A stretch of DNA of 42,669 nt from Desulfobacula sp. Lineage in GTDB: Bacteria; Desulfobacterota; Desulfobacteria; Desulfobacterales; Desulfobacteraceae. The notes under the pieces are model-generated. The model was not told the DNA's origin. It ran no database searches and worked only from the letters and a program-made list of their open reading frames with translations. Below, one piece after another: positions 24,419 through 33,612 of this stretch. Numbering within the stretch: the first letter of the stretch is position 1; each line of letters opens with the position of its first letter. Both the position numbers and the translations under genes were made by a program. Location of the stretch: assembly GCA_018645325.1 (NCBI GenBank), contig JABGOU010000035.1, positions 1 to 42,669 of the forward strand, in the 5' to 3' direction.

Positions 24419-25180
24419 TTAACCGAATCTTCCGGTAATATAGTCTTCTGTCTGCTTTAGTCCGGGTTTTGTAAACAAGGTGTCTGTGTCATTGATTTCA
24501 ATGAGCTTTCCCATATAAAAAAATGCGGTTCGATCTGAGACCCGTGCGGCCTGCTGCATATTATGGGTAACAATAATTATCGTCAGCCTTGAAGACAGGG
24601 TTTTAATCAACTCTTCGATCTTTTGTGTGGCAATGGGATCAAGGGCGGAAGCCGGTTCATCCATCAGGAGCACATCCGGTTCGACAGCAAGGGCACGGGC
24701 GATGCACAACCGCTGCTGCTGGCCGCCTGAAAGACTCAGGGCTGATTCATTCAACCGGTCTTTGACCTCATCCCAGATAGCGGCCTGTTTTAAGCTTTTT
24801 TCCACACGCTGGGTTATTTTCCCCCGGTCTTTAACCCCGTTCACCTTTAATCCGTAGGCAATATTTTCAAATATGGATTTTGGGAACGGGTTGGGTTTTT
24901 GGAACACCATGCCGACTCTTCTTCTCAAGGTCACCACATCAATGGAAGGGTCATAAATATCTTTTTGGTCCAGCATGGCCTCACCCTTTACCCATATCCC
25001 CGGGATAAGATCATTCATACGGTTTAAACATCTTAAATAGGTACTTTTACCGCATCCGGACGGGCCGATAAGTGCGGTCACCTGATTTTCAATAAATTTA
25101 ATTGAAATATTGTAAAGGGCCTGGAAATCGCCGTAAAAAAAATCCAGGTCCCGGGTGTGCATTTTAACTTTGCTTTCCAT
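24419..25180 (-). CDS. pstB: Phosphate ABC importer ATPase PstB
   Basis: 253 residues with Walker [21 protein letters not shown] (the PstB-type continuation), signature [16 protein letters not shown], Walker [14 protein letters not shown] and switch histidine in VTHNMQQA. The [19 protein letters not shown] block is diagnostic of PstB. It lies between pstA and phoU in a tight operon. Confidence 0.97.
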   Translation of the reverse strand: MESKVKMHTRDLDFFYGDFQALYNISIKFIENQVTALIGPSGCGKSTYLRCLNRMNDLIPGIWVKGEAMLDQKDIYDPSIDVVTLRRRVGMVFQKPNPFPKSIFENIAYGLKVNGVKDRGKITQRVEKSLKQAAIWDEVKDRLNESALSLSGGQQQRLCIARALAVEPDVLLMDEPASALDPIATQKIEELIKTLSSRLTIIIVTHNMQQAARVSDRTAFFYMGKLIEINDTDTLFTKPGLKQTEDYITGRFG

Positions 25181-25184
25181 ACAA

Positions 25185-26042
25185 CTAAATCCTTAATTTC
25201 TTTCTCATTTTAGACCGTAGGATAATCGCAGCCAGATTCATTCCAAATACCAGAAGAATCAATACAAGGGCTGTCCCATATTGCAGATGCCGTGTGGCTT
25301 CAATATTTGTTCCTGCCGTTGCCAGCACGTAAATATGATAGGGCAGTGCCATGACTTCATCTAAAATGGAACCCGGTAGATCCGGGGTAAAAAAAACAGC
25401 ACCCGTATACATAATCGGGGCAGTTTCACCCGCTGCCCGGCTCAGCCCCAGAATGGACCCTGTAATAATTCCGGGGAAAGCCGCTGGAAGCACCACTTTT
25501 TTGATGGTCTGCCATTTGGTTGCCCCCATGGCAAAAGAAGCTTCCCTATAAGTGTTGGGCACAGCTTTTAAAGCTTCCTCTGATGCGCCTATAATAACAG
25601 GCAGGGTCATGATTCCCAAGGTGAGGCCGCCGGCAGCAATGGAAACTCCCATCTTCAATACGATGCAGAAAAATGCAAGCCCGAACAGGCCGAATACAAT
25701 GGACGGCACCCCGGCCAGATTATTAATACCCAGGCGAATAATTCTGACAAGGGTTCCCTGTCTTGCATATTCATTCAAATATACAGCAGAACAGACGCCA
25801 ATGGGCAGGGCAACCATCAGGGTCATTAGGCAGAGAGAAGTTGTTCCCACAATGCAGGGGAGAATACCGCCGGCCGTCATGGAATCCTTGGGAGACTGCG
25901 TTAAAAAGTCCCATGAAATTGCGCGCCATCCCCTGGATACCATAAAATATAGAATCAATAGAAGGGCTGCGCCGTTCAGGCAAGCCGCCGTTTTAAAGGA
26001 TAAAAAGAAAACCTTCTGTGCCCATAATCGATGTTTTTTCAT
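25185..26042 (-). CDS. pstA: Phosphate ABC importer permease PstA
   Basis: 285 residues with six predicted membrane helices and the coupling region [38 protein letters not shown], the EAA loop of PstA. It also has [15 protein letters not shown]. It overlaps pstC by one base and precedes pstB by 4 bases, so the two permeases are probably translated together. Confidence 0.95.
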   Translation of the reverse strand: MKKHRLWAQKVFFLSFKTAACLNGAALLLILYFMVSRGWRAISWDFLTQSPKDSMTAGGILPCIVGTTSLCLMTLMVALPIGVCSAVYLNEYARQGTLVRIIRLGINNLAGVPSIVFGLFGLAFFCIVLKMGVSIAAGGLTLGIMTLPVIIGASEEALKAVPNTYREASFAMGATKWQTIKKVVLPAAFPGIITGSILGLSRAAGETAPIMYTGAVFFTPDLPGSILDEVMALPYHIYVLATAGTNIEATRHLQYGTALVLILLVFGMNLAAIILRSKMRKKLRI

Positions 26043-26929
26043 TATAAGGATGCCTCTCCCACCTGTCTGAATTTATAGGAAATATAATCGGCAATCAGAT
26101 TAAAAATAAAGGTGAATACAAACAATACGATGCCGATGGCAAAGAGTGCGTGGTAATGTTCGCTTCTGAACGGGGCTTCTGCCATTTCCGCTGCAATGCT
26201 TGCCGGCAGCGGCCTAACAGGGTCAAATATGGATGTGGGCATCATGGCAGCCCCGCCTGCGGCCATCAGCACCACCATGGTTTCCCCCAGGGCTCTTGAC
26301 AGCCCGAGAATGACCGCAGTACAGATGCCGGATAAAGATGCAGGGATAATCACCTTTACAATGGTTTCAAAGTGTGTTGCCCCAAGGGCAAAAGAAGCTT
26401 CCTTTAAAGCTCTGGGAACCGAAAATATGGCATCCTCTGAGAGACTGCAAATGGTTGGAATTGACATGAACGCAAGCATCAGCGAGGCATTGAACATATT
26501 TAAGCCCACCGGGATATTAAACAGCTTCTGAATAAAAGGTGCCACCACAACCATGCCGAAAAAACCGATAACAACCGACGGCAGGGAGGCCATGAGTTCC
26601 ACAATGGGTTTGACAATCTCAGCCACCCTTGGAGAGGCGATTTCTGCCAGATAAACCGCAGTCATTATCCCCAGCGGAATCGCCATCAAACCTGAGAGAA
26701 GGGTGACGCAAACAGACCCTGCAATAAGCGCAAGGATGCCGAAATCTGCCGGATCATCTGTGGGATACCAGTACTTGCCGAAAATAAATTCTTTGATATT
26801 GACGTGCTCTAAAATGGGTAGGCCTTCCATGAAAAGGAATACCATGATCAAAGACAGGGCGGTTATGGAAAAGAGTGCAACCAGCAGGAACCCTGACTGC
26901 ACTCCTTTATCGATATGCTGACGTTTCAC
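26042..26929 (-). CDS. pstC: Phosphate ABC importer permease PstC
   Basis: 295 residues with six predicted helices, LPSVVIGFFGMVVVAPF, and the EAA loop EDAIFSVPRALKEASFALGATHFETIVKVIIPASLSG. The N-terminal cytoplasmic segment and first helix match PstC. It follows pstS by 19 bases on the minus strand and overlaps pstA by one base. Confidence 0.95.
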   Translation of the reverse strand: MKRQHIDKGVQSGFLLVALFSITALSLIMVFLFMEGLPILEHVNIKEFIFGKYWYPTDDPADFGILALIAGSVCVTLLSGLMAIPLGIMTAVYLAEIASPRVAEIVKPIVELMASLPSVVIGFFGMVVVAPFIQKLFNIPVGLNMFNASLMLAFMSIPTICSLSEDAIFSVPRALKEASFALGATHFETIVKVIIPASLSGICTAVILGLSRALGETMVVLMAAGGAAMMPTSIFDPVRPLPASIAAEMAEAPFRSEHYHALFAIGIVLFVFTFIFNLIADYISYKFRQVGEASL

Positions 26930-26948
26930 TTGTTTCCTCCGTTATGCA

Positions 26949-27761
26949 TCAGAACAGCGGGATGGAGCCTGCTTCTTTTACCAGGTCCTGTCCTTTTTTT
27001 GACAGGATAAAAGACAGGAATCCCATGATATCTCCCGTGGGCCAGCCTTTTGTAAACATGAAAAGACCTCTGGAGATTGGAAAGGATCCGTTCAAGGTGC
27101 TTTCCTCTGATCCTGCAATGCCGTCTACCTTTACGGCCTTTATCCCATCGCTGAGATACCCTAAACCGACATAGCCTATGGCACCCGGCGTGTTGGCGAC
27201 CGCCTGGACAATACCGCCATTGGAGGGTACGGTCAGGGCACTGGGAATGACCCGTTCTTTTTTCATCACCAAATCTTTCCACACGCCAAAGGTTCCCGAA
27301 GAGCTGTCCCTTGAAATTACAACTATTTTACCCGGTGTCCCGCTGACTTCTTTCCAGTCTTTAATTTTTCCAAGATAAATATCTTTTAGCTGGGTAAGAG
27401 TCACATCGGTCACTGCATTGTTCTTGTTCACAACAGGTACAATGGCATCTAAAGCAATCCTGAAAGGCACAGGATAAACACCTTTAGTGCCTGCAAGATT
27501 GACCTCTTTTTGTTTGATGAAACGGGAGGCATTTCCAATGTTGGCAGTACCGTCAATTATCGCTTTGATTCCATTCCCGGATCCGCCGCCGGAAAGTGAT
27601 ATTTTTACATCAGGGTGCTCGGCCATATATGCTTCAGCAGCTTTCTGGGCAATGGGGAGGACTGTTGTGGAACCTTTAATTACCAGTTCTCCTGCAAAAA
27701 CGGTTGATGATACTGTTAATAAAAAAATGATTGATATGAATAACTCTGTATATTTGTTCAT
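26949..27761 (-). CDS. pstS: Periplasmic phosphate-binding protein PstS
   Basis: 270 residues with a signal peptide (ISIIFLLTVSSTVFA) and the phosphate-binding motifs IKGSTTVLPI, GGGSGNG and ISRDSSSGT. Its length matches the short PstS group common outside enterobacteria. AAGGAG precedes the ATG. It is the first gene of a seven-gene pst-pho operon whose promoter carries a Pho box, so it is expected to be induced under phosphate starvation. Confidence 0.95.
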   Translation of the reverse strand: MNKYTELFISIIFLLTVSSTVFAGELVIKGSTTVLPIAQKAAEAYMAEHPDVKISLSGGGSGNGIKAIIDGTANIGNASRFIKQKEVNLAGTKGVYPVPFRIALDAIVPVVNKNNAVTDVTLTQLKDIYLGKIKDWKEVSGTPGKIVVISRDSSSGTFGVWKDLVMKKERVIPSALTVPSNGGIVQAVANTPGAIGYVGLGYLSDGIKAVKVDGIAGSEESTLNGSFPISRGLFMFTKGWPTGDIMGFLSFILSKKGQDLVKEAGSIPLF

Positions 27762-27825
27762 ATTTTCTCCTTAAATCTATCGTTTATAATGCTTGTGACT
27801 GAGCAAATACTATCATTTGAAAGAG

Positions 27826-27870
27826 ATTCTACTATTTTTTTGTTAGAATTTTATTAGACTTGCGTTACAA
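27826..27870 (-). promoter_or_regulatory. Pho box promoter of the pst-pho operon
   Basis: On the minus strand three 7-base units, TTGTAAC, GTCTAAT and TTCTAAC, repeat every 11 bases (27870-27842) with AT-rich 4-base spacers. After exactly 10 more bases comes TAGAAT (27831-27826), a good -10. This spacing of 7-bp repeats and -10 matches PhoB-activated promoters that lack a -35. It lies 65 bases upstream of the pstS start. Confidence 0.75.
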
Positions 27871-28039
27871 CTATATTAAAATTTTGAGGATGTCTTATTT
27901 TTACTCGTGAGTATATATGGTATTTATGTAGCGAGTTTTTTTTGTTGCGAGTTCTACCCCGCATGACCAAATAAATTAAGGTCCCATGAAGCTATATTGG
28001 AGACTTGAGATTCCTGGAAATCCGAAGTCATTCATTTTT
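27871..28039. other. Spacer between the Pho promoter and the HTH relic
   Basis: I see no gene. A short imperfect direct repeat (GCGAGTTTTTTTT and TTGCGAGTT near 27932-27952) is the only structure I noticed. Confidence 0.5.
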
Positions 28040-28640
28040 TTAAATTATTCTCAGAATCTCCCCCAAATAGTAATGCACCTGTTCATCATAGGAGTTGCGT
28101 AAAAGATAAACTTTAAATCTTCCGTTTCCAATTACATTCTGAAAAATGGACTTCTTTTTTCTTGTATGAAATTTCAAAACCACAAATTTTAGAAAGTTTT
28201 TGGATTGATTTCTTAAGAGGTCTATGCTTTTCATTTTCCCAATTATGAATAGAGGAAGGATCAAATCCTGTGTATTTTGCAAAAGAAGTATTTTCATTCC
28301 GAAGAGATAACAACGGATATAATTAAGCCTGAGTGGTAATGTATTTGCTGTATGGTTATAAAAACAATAACCTAAAAAATTACTTATCATTTTGTATCGA
28401 TATGGTGGCGGTTCATATCTTCCAAGTTCCCAATTAATCAAGGTGTCAGTCGTTATTTTCAGCGTCTTAGCCAATTCTTTTAGATATAACCCATTATCTA
28501 ATCTTTTAGCTTTGATATGATCTCCTACAGTGAATAATTTTTAGGATAACCTTTAGGTTTGTGTAACGCTTTGATAATACAGGGTTTACAACATGGCAGC
28601 CTATATGCCGGTTGCCAACGCAGATAAAAGAGAAATTGCA
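28040..28640 (-). pseudogene. Frameshifted double helix-turn-helix (XRE-type) gene
   Basis: Three overlapping minus-strand frames together read as one protein. The first gives LHKPKGYPKN (around 28560-28530). The second gives GDHIKAKRLDNGLYLKELAK, then KITTDTLINWELGRYEPP and an FLGY block. The third gives FAKYTGFDPSSIHNWENEKHRP (within 28113-28313). Each of the last two holds an XRE helix-turn-helix with the usual INWE/HNWE recognition segment. At least two frameshifts, near 28525 and 28310, separate them and the C-terminal remainder is garbled. I call it a dead DNA-binding protein gene. Exact ends are uncertain. Confidence 0.6.
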
Positions 28641-29169
28641 TTGCAACTTGTCAGGGATACGGTAGACTCTAAACTCTGAAAATAATTTTCTGAAATTTTC
28701 GAAAATGTGATCTATATATATTGGTACTCTATAAAAATTACAGTTGAAGAATGACCTATAACACTGCTACAAGGTCATAAAGTTGAACCAAGAATCCAAA
28801 ACTGAAAAAAGTGTCATATACCATATGTTGGGGTTCCTAAATTTTGTCTGGACTGAGTCTTTAAAATGCCAGTGAACGCTGATAAATAGTGCCTCATCCT
28901 AGGCTGCTATAGACAATATAGTCGCCCAGCAGACATTAAATTTTCATCCTAAAACACTTGAGATTATATCTGGTATTCTTAAAAAGAATGTGATTCAGGA
29001 ATCTTTGAGATCGGACAATTATCCTTAACTGCGGAATCTAACAAATCAGATAACCAAGAACAAAAGAAGCCTGCACCAATTTAAACGATGACCTGGGTCA
29101 AAAAAGATAGTCAACACTTTAGGGTGTGAACGGATTATTTTTTGGTGGCAGTATAATAAAAATATTTCA
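28641..29169. other. Gene-free AT-rich stretch before the ileS leader
   Basis: No convincing gene on either strand. Short open stretches exist, for example 28592-28678 plus strand and about 28905-29025 plus strand, but I cannot match them to a family. A 6-bp inverted pair ATGACC/GGTCAT lies at about 28751-28780. It looks like decayed sequence continuous with the HTH relic. Confidence 0.4.
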
Positions 29170-29196
29170 TTGACTTTTCTTCCCAAATTCTACAAT
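29170..29196 (+). promoter_or_regulatory. Candidate promoter of the T-box/ileS unit
   Basis: TTGACT (29170-29175) and TACAAT (29191-29196) with a 15-base spacer lie just before the T-box leader. The short spacer makes this a moderate match. Confidence 0.4.
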
Positions 29197-29202
29197 ATTC
29201 CT

Positions 29203-29487
29203 GTCAAAGTGATGACGGAGAAGAGTAAAGCAGGGACTGTGCGATAAGAGAAAGCTGTTCATCGGCTGAAAGGCAGCTGGCATAAGTCTGTTTGAAAATC
29301 ACTCCTGAGCTGCCGGGCTGAACACTTGGACTGATCCTTATAAATAAGCTTGGCCGAATTACCAGCGTTAATGGTAAAGAGTGCAGCACAATATCTTGCT
29401 GAAGTAAGGTGGTACCGCGGAGAACCTTTTGTTTTTCGTCCTTATGTTTAATGATAACAGGGCGGATAGCAATCGGTTCTTTTTTTG
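29203..29487 (+). ncRNA. T-box riboswitch leader of ileS, specifier ATC (Ile)
   Basis: The leader has the T-box parts in order: the GATGACGGAGAAGAGTA opening (about 29210-29226), stem I with AGAGAAAGCTG and GGCTGAAAGGCAGC, a specifier region GAAAATCAC where ATC (29298-29300) is an isoleucine codon followed by the usual purine, and the near-invariant T-box AAGGTGGTACCGCGG (29406-29420). AAGGT can pair with ACCTT just after it as the antiterminator. Uncharged tRNA-Ile binding would let transcription continue into ileS. The class is unmistakable; the exact 5' end is estimated. Confidence 0.93.
29421..29487 (+). terminator. T-box regulated terminator
   Basis: AGAACC (29421-29426) pairs with GGTTCT (29475-29480), with an inner CGTCC/GGGCG helix, and is followed by a run of T. 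Its 5' arm overlaps the strand used by the antiterminator, giving the usual either/or switch. Confidence 0.7.
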
Positions 29488-29527
29488 TTTTCTGTCCTTT
29501 ATCCAAAACCATTAAAAGGAGCAGGAA

Positions 29528-32500
29528 GTGAAAACTATACCATCATCCGTACGCTTTCCTGATGTGGAAGAAGAAATTTTGGAGTATTGGAAAACCCAGG
29601 GCACCTTTCAAAAATCCCTTGATAAAAACCGCGGAAATGACCCTTACATTTTTTACGATGGTCCGCCGTTTGCAACTGGTATGCCGCATTATGGGCATAT
29701 TCTCACCTCTTATATCAAGGACACCATTCCCCGGTATTTTACAATGAAAGGACGATTTGTAGACAGACGGTGGGGTTGGGATTGCCATGGTTTACCAATT
29801 GAATATGAAATTGAAAAAAAATTAAACATCAGTGGGAAAGCAGCCATTGAAGCTTTTGGCATTGACAGGTTTAACAAAGAATGCAGCGATATTGTTTTAA
29901 AATATGCTGATGACTGGTGTGCCATTATTGATCGAATTGGACGGTGGGTGGACTTTGACCGTAAGTATCAGACAATGGATCTTGACTATATGGAAAGTGT
30001 TCTATGGATTTTTAAACTATTACACCAAAAAGGCCTGATCTATGAAAGTCTAAAAGTGGTAGCCTATTGTAATCGATGCCAGACACCATTGTCCAATTTT
30101 GAAACAGGACTTGATGATTCTTATCGGATTAAAGATGACCCTTCTGTCACTGTGGCTTTTGTGGATAAAAAAAATTCTGACATATCCTATCTGGCATGGA
30201 CAACTACACCATGGACCTTACCGTCAAATCTTTCTTTGGCAGTTCATCCTGACATTGATTACTGCCTTATTGAATCGGGAAAATGGGGTAAGGTTATCCT
30301 GGCAAAAGAGAGAATTGATTATTATGCCGGGCAGCTTTTAGACCATAAAATCTTAGAACAATTTAAAGGAAAATACCTGATTGGCAAAGAATATGTTCCC
30401 TTATTTGACTTTGCTGACAATGAAAATGCATTCAGAATCCTTGAAGGCAATTTCATAGATACAAAAACAGGTACTGGCATTGTACACATTGCACCGGCTT
30501 TTGGGGAGGATGATTTCAATATTTGCAGTAAAAATAGCATCCAAAGTTTTAATCCTGTGGGTTTGGATGGCCGTTTTACTGAAAAAGCTGGTTTTTTAAA
30601 GGGAATGGATGTTTTTGAATCAAACAAACCCATTATTGCTTACCTTAAAGAAAAAGGATTATTATTCTTACGAGAGAATTATCGACACAGTTATCCCCAC
30701 TGCTGGCGTTGTGACAATCCGCTTATCTACAGGACTATCAGCAGCTGGTATGTAAAAGTGACGGAATTTAAAGATAAAATGGTTAAGGCTAACCAGGATA
30801 TCAACTGGATACCCGGTCATATAAAGACAGGACGATTTGGTCAGTGGTTAGAGGGTGCCAGGGACTGGGCCATCAGCCGGAACAGGTTTTGGGGGAGCCC
30901 GATTCCTGTGTGGAAATGTGATCAATGCAAAACCGAATATGTGCCGGAATCCATCAAAGACCTGGAAGATCGATCCGGGCAGTCCATCACGAACCTGCAC
31001 AGACCTGATTGTGATAACATTTTTTTCCCATGCACCCAAAAGGGATGTTCCGGACAATTTGCACGCATACCTGAAGTTCTGGATTGCTGGTTTGAATCCG
31101 GTGCCATGCCATATGCCCAGGTACATTTTCCATTTGAAAACAAGGCAATGTTTGAGAATACATTTCCGGCTTCTTTTATCGTGGAGTATATTGCCCAGAC
31201 AAGGGGGTGGTTTTACACGTTAATGGTTGAATCCGCTGCGATCATGGGCAAACATCCTTTTGAAAATGCCATCTGTCATGGCGTTATCCTGGCCGATGAC
31301 GGCAGAAAGATGTCAAAAAGCCTTAAAAATTTTCCTGATCCCATGAAGGTGATCGATGAGCACGGCAGTGATGCTCTCAGGATTTATTTACTTTCATCAG
31401 CAGTTGTAAAAGGGACTGATATCAGATTTTCAGAAACAGGTGTTCGGGAAGCTGTGCGACGGTATCTTATTCCTCTTTGGAACTCATTTCATTTTTTCAC
31501 CTCATATTCAGGGTTTGTTAAAGGGTATTCGCCAAAAATCATTTTGTCTGGAACAAATACTGAAGATCGTCACATTTTGAGTGAACTTGAAAATTTGAAA
31601 ACAAATGTCAGCCAAGCCATTGAAAACTATGATCTGCCAAAATGCTACTCGCATATATTGTATTTTGTTGAAACGCTTTCAGGATGGTATATCAGAAATA
31701 ACCGGGAACGGTTCTGGGTGCAAAAAATAAATGAAGATGCAGCAAATGCCTTTAATACATTGTATACGGTGTTGTTTGAATTGAGCACCATTTGTGCCCC
31801 ATTTATTCCGTTTACCATGGAATACATATACCGGCATTTTACTGACAACTCGGTTCATTTGGCAGATTGGGCAGACCAGGTTCCGGAAAGAATAGATACA
31901 GCCTTGAACCAAGATGTTCTAAAGATAAGATCGGTAATTGAAGGCGGCAGAAGAATAAGAGAAAAGAACAGAATTAATTTGAGACAACCTCTCCCTAATA
32001 TTCGTGTGTCAGGCATCGCTCAAAATACCTTGGAACAATTTACGGATCTTTTAAAAAGTCAATTAAATGTGAAGCAGGTGTTGTATGAAAATAAACCAGA
32101 TACTTTTTCTAAAAAAAAGATCCAGCCAGATACAAAGAAACTCGGGCCAGTGTTGAGAAAAGATCTTAAAAAGGTTTTGGCACTGATACAAAAGTCAGAA
32201 TTTGAATATGGGAAAGATGGTCAACTTTGTGTTGACCAGTATAAAATTTTGGCATCAGATTATACGATTGGTTTTCAGGCTATATTTGAAGATGAAGATC
32301 TCTGGTATGAAAGGCAGCTTGTTGTCTCCCTTTGTCTGAGTATCTCAGAAGAACTGAAAATTGAGGGAACAGCAAGAAATTTGAACCGATATATCCAGGA
32401 TTTAAGAAAAGAATTGAAATTATCTTATGATGACAGAATCATCCTTTCGATTGAAGCTGTTGGAATTTACGGACAAAGCATATCTTCCCATAAAAGATGG

Positions 32501-32623
32501 TTAATGGAACAAAGTCTTGCAGTAGATTTGAAAAACACTGTGGAAGAAATTATGTTTGAGAAAAATGATGCTGAAGGCCAACTAAAAATTCAAGTACAGA
32601 AAGCAAAAATAGATCAAAAATGA
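29528..32623 (+). CDS. ileS: Isoleucyl-tRNA synthetase, long eukaryote-like type (IleS2)
   Basis: 1031 residues from GTG 29528, which has AAAGGAG 6 bases ahead. Class I synthetase motifs are present: the HIGH-type HYGH at 54-57 (DGPPFATGMPHYGHILTSYI), the editing domain with AWTTTPWTLPSNLSLAVHPD, and KMSKS at 594-598. The C-terminal anticodon-binding region is long and ends in a helical domain. The features HYGH, WGWDCHGLPIEYEIEKKL and overall length fit the IleS2 branch, which includes eukaryotic cytosolic and some Firmicutes enzymes. It lacks the C-terminal zinc-finger pattern of E. coli-type IleS1. IleS2 enzymes are typically insensitive to mupirocin. It is a single-gene unit behind a T-box, flanked on both sides by decayed mobile DNA. 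Confidence 0.95.
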   Translation: MKTIPSSVRFPDVEEEILEYWKTQGTFQKSLDKNRGNDPYIFYDGPPFATGMPHYGHILTSYIKDTIPRYFTMKGRFVDRRWGWDCHGLPIEYEIEKKLNISGKAAIEAFGIDRFNKECSDIVLKYADDWCAIIDRIGRWVDFDRKYQTMDLDYMESVLWIFKLLHQKGLIYESLKVVAYCNRCQTPLSNFETGLDDSYRIKDDPSVTVAFVDKKNSDISYLAWTTTPWTLPSNLSLAVHPDIDYCLIESGKWGKVILAKERIDYYAGQLLDHKILEQFKGKYLIGKEYVPLFDFADNENAFRILEGNFIDTKTGTGIVHIAPAFGEDDFNICSKNSIQSFNPVGLDGRFTEKAGFLKGMDVFESNKPIIAYLKEKGLLFLRENYRHSYPHCWRCDNPLIYRTISSWYVKVTEFKDKMVKANQDINWIPGHIKTGRFGQWLEGARDWAISRNRFWGSPIPVWKCDQCKTEYVPESIKDLEDRSGQSITNLHRPDCDNIFFPCTQKGCSGQFARIPEVLDCWFESGAMPYAQVHFPFENKAMFENTFPASFIVEYIAQTRGWFYTLMVESAAIMGKHPFENAICHGVILADDGRKMSKSLKNFPDPMKVIDEHGSDALRIYLLSSAVVKGTDIRFSETGVREAVRRYLIPLWNSFHFFTSYSGFVKGYSPKIILSGTNTEDRHILSELENLKTNVSQAIENYDLPKCYSHILYFVETLSGWYIRNNRERFWVQKINEDAANAFNTLYTVLFELSTICAPFIPFTMEYIYRHFTDNSVHLADWADQVPERIDTALNQDVLKIRSVIEGGRRIREKNRINLRQPLPNIRVSGIAQNTLEQFTDLLKSQLNVKQVLYENKPDTFSKKKIQPDTKKLGPVLRKDLKKVLALIQKSEFEYGKDGQLCVDQYKILASDYTIGFQAIFEDEDLWYERQLVVSLCLSISEELKIEGTARNLNRYIQDLRKELKLSYDDRIILSIEAVGIYGQSISSHKRWLMEQSLAVDLKNTVEEIMFEKNDAEGQLKIQVQKAKIDQK

Positions 32624-33079
32624 TTAGAGTGAACGATCATATATGGCACAGGGATGATAATGGCCGGGATCAAAGATTCTGGGCATTGTCATCCTTAAGT
32701 ATCCTTCTTGAAAGCAGCTATTTGTTTTGAAGGGAGACTAACCCGACTGTCGAAGTTCTACCTACACTAAAAATAAAGTTGTCACCACAATAAATTTTTT
32801 ATCAAATTAAATAAAAACAACCGAGTGCTAAAGGTATTATCTGTCAGGAGTCAAATTTGGCAATTTACTGAGCGTTTCTTTCATCAGTCCGGGTTTTTCA
32901 AAATTTACCATGGTACACATTCAACACCCTAAACACAAAAAGTTAAGGATTTTATCCAAAAAATAATTTATAGTTATTTTAGATAGTTAGTTTGATTAAT
33001 GCCAATCTTGAATGGCTTTTATTCGCTGAATGGTATTTAGCCTAGATTTTTCTAGAATTCTTTATTATGATACACCTCA
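32624..33079. other. Gene-free stretch between ileS and the transposase stub
   Basis: No gene is supported. The last part, from about 33000, probably includes the 5' untranslated end of the IS1634-type element, but I could not define its inverted repeat. Confidence 0.5.
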
Positions 33080-33388
33080 ATGAAAACAAAAAATATTGAG
33101 GTAAAAATGGAAAATCTGCCAGATATAGACGGATTCACAGTCCAGCACCTTCCTATTGTCACAGCATATGCACAAAAAATCGGTATTGTTGAGACTATCA
33201 ACACGTTGGTGCCGACTCAAATGGAAATTGATGCCGGCACGGTTATTCTCGGCATGGTGCTTGACACCTTGACCGGAAGAAACCCTTTATACAGACTGAA
33301 TAAGTATTTTGAGAACCAGGACACACAACTTCTACTGGGAAAGAAGATCGATCCGCTGAAGTTGCAGCTTATAGCAGTCGTCACCTGA
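33080..33388 (+). pseudogene. IS1634-family transposase, N-terminal stub
   Basis: The 102-residue frame begins with the N-terminal domain of IS1634-type transposases (DUF4277 pattern): FTVQHLPIVTAYAQKIGIVETI, then VPTQMEIDAGTVILGMVLDTLTGR and the run NPLYRLNKYFENQDTQLLLGKKIDP, each cut here from one continuous frame. After KKIDP similarity ends and the frame stops within ten codons. A full transposase of this type has about 550 residues including the DDE core, so most of the gene is lost. The RIT element begins 63 bases after the stop. Confidence 0.75.
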
Positions 33389-33451
33389 AAATATTGTGTG
33401 CAGAAGTGCGATTGATCTGGTTCATACCCCGCCATACAAGCCACAGGGCCG

Positions 33452-33484
33452 GGGTTATGGAAAGCTAAGGATAATGTAAAGTTG
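33452..33484. repeat. Left terminal inverted repeat of the RIT element
   Basis: Begins GGGTTATGGAAAGCTAAGG and runs through ATAATGTAAAGT. It is the reverse complement, with a few mismatches, of 36930-36962. Confidence 0.9.
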
Positions 33485-33612
33485 ACCTTTCTCAAGTTTT
33501 AAAATCCGCAATATTTCAAGACTTTTCCTTTTTTTTGATAGAATAACTTTCCATTATACTCTGATCTATAACTGGCACTCCGGTGCCCTAAAAACAGATT
33601 GGGGGTTATATA

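Noticed and set aside
28592-28678. Short frame MAAYMPVANADKREIALQLV on the plus strand
   Set aside because: Only 28 codons, no family match that I can name, and it overlaps the front of the minus-strand HTH relic.
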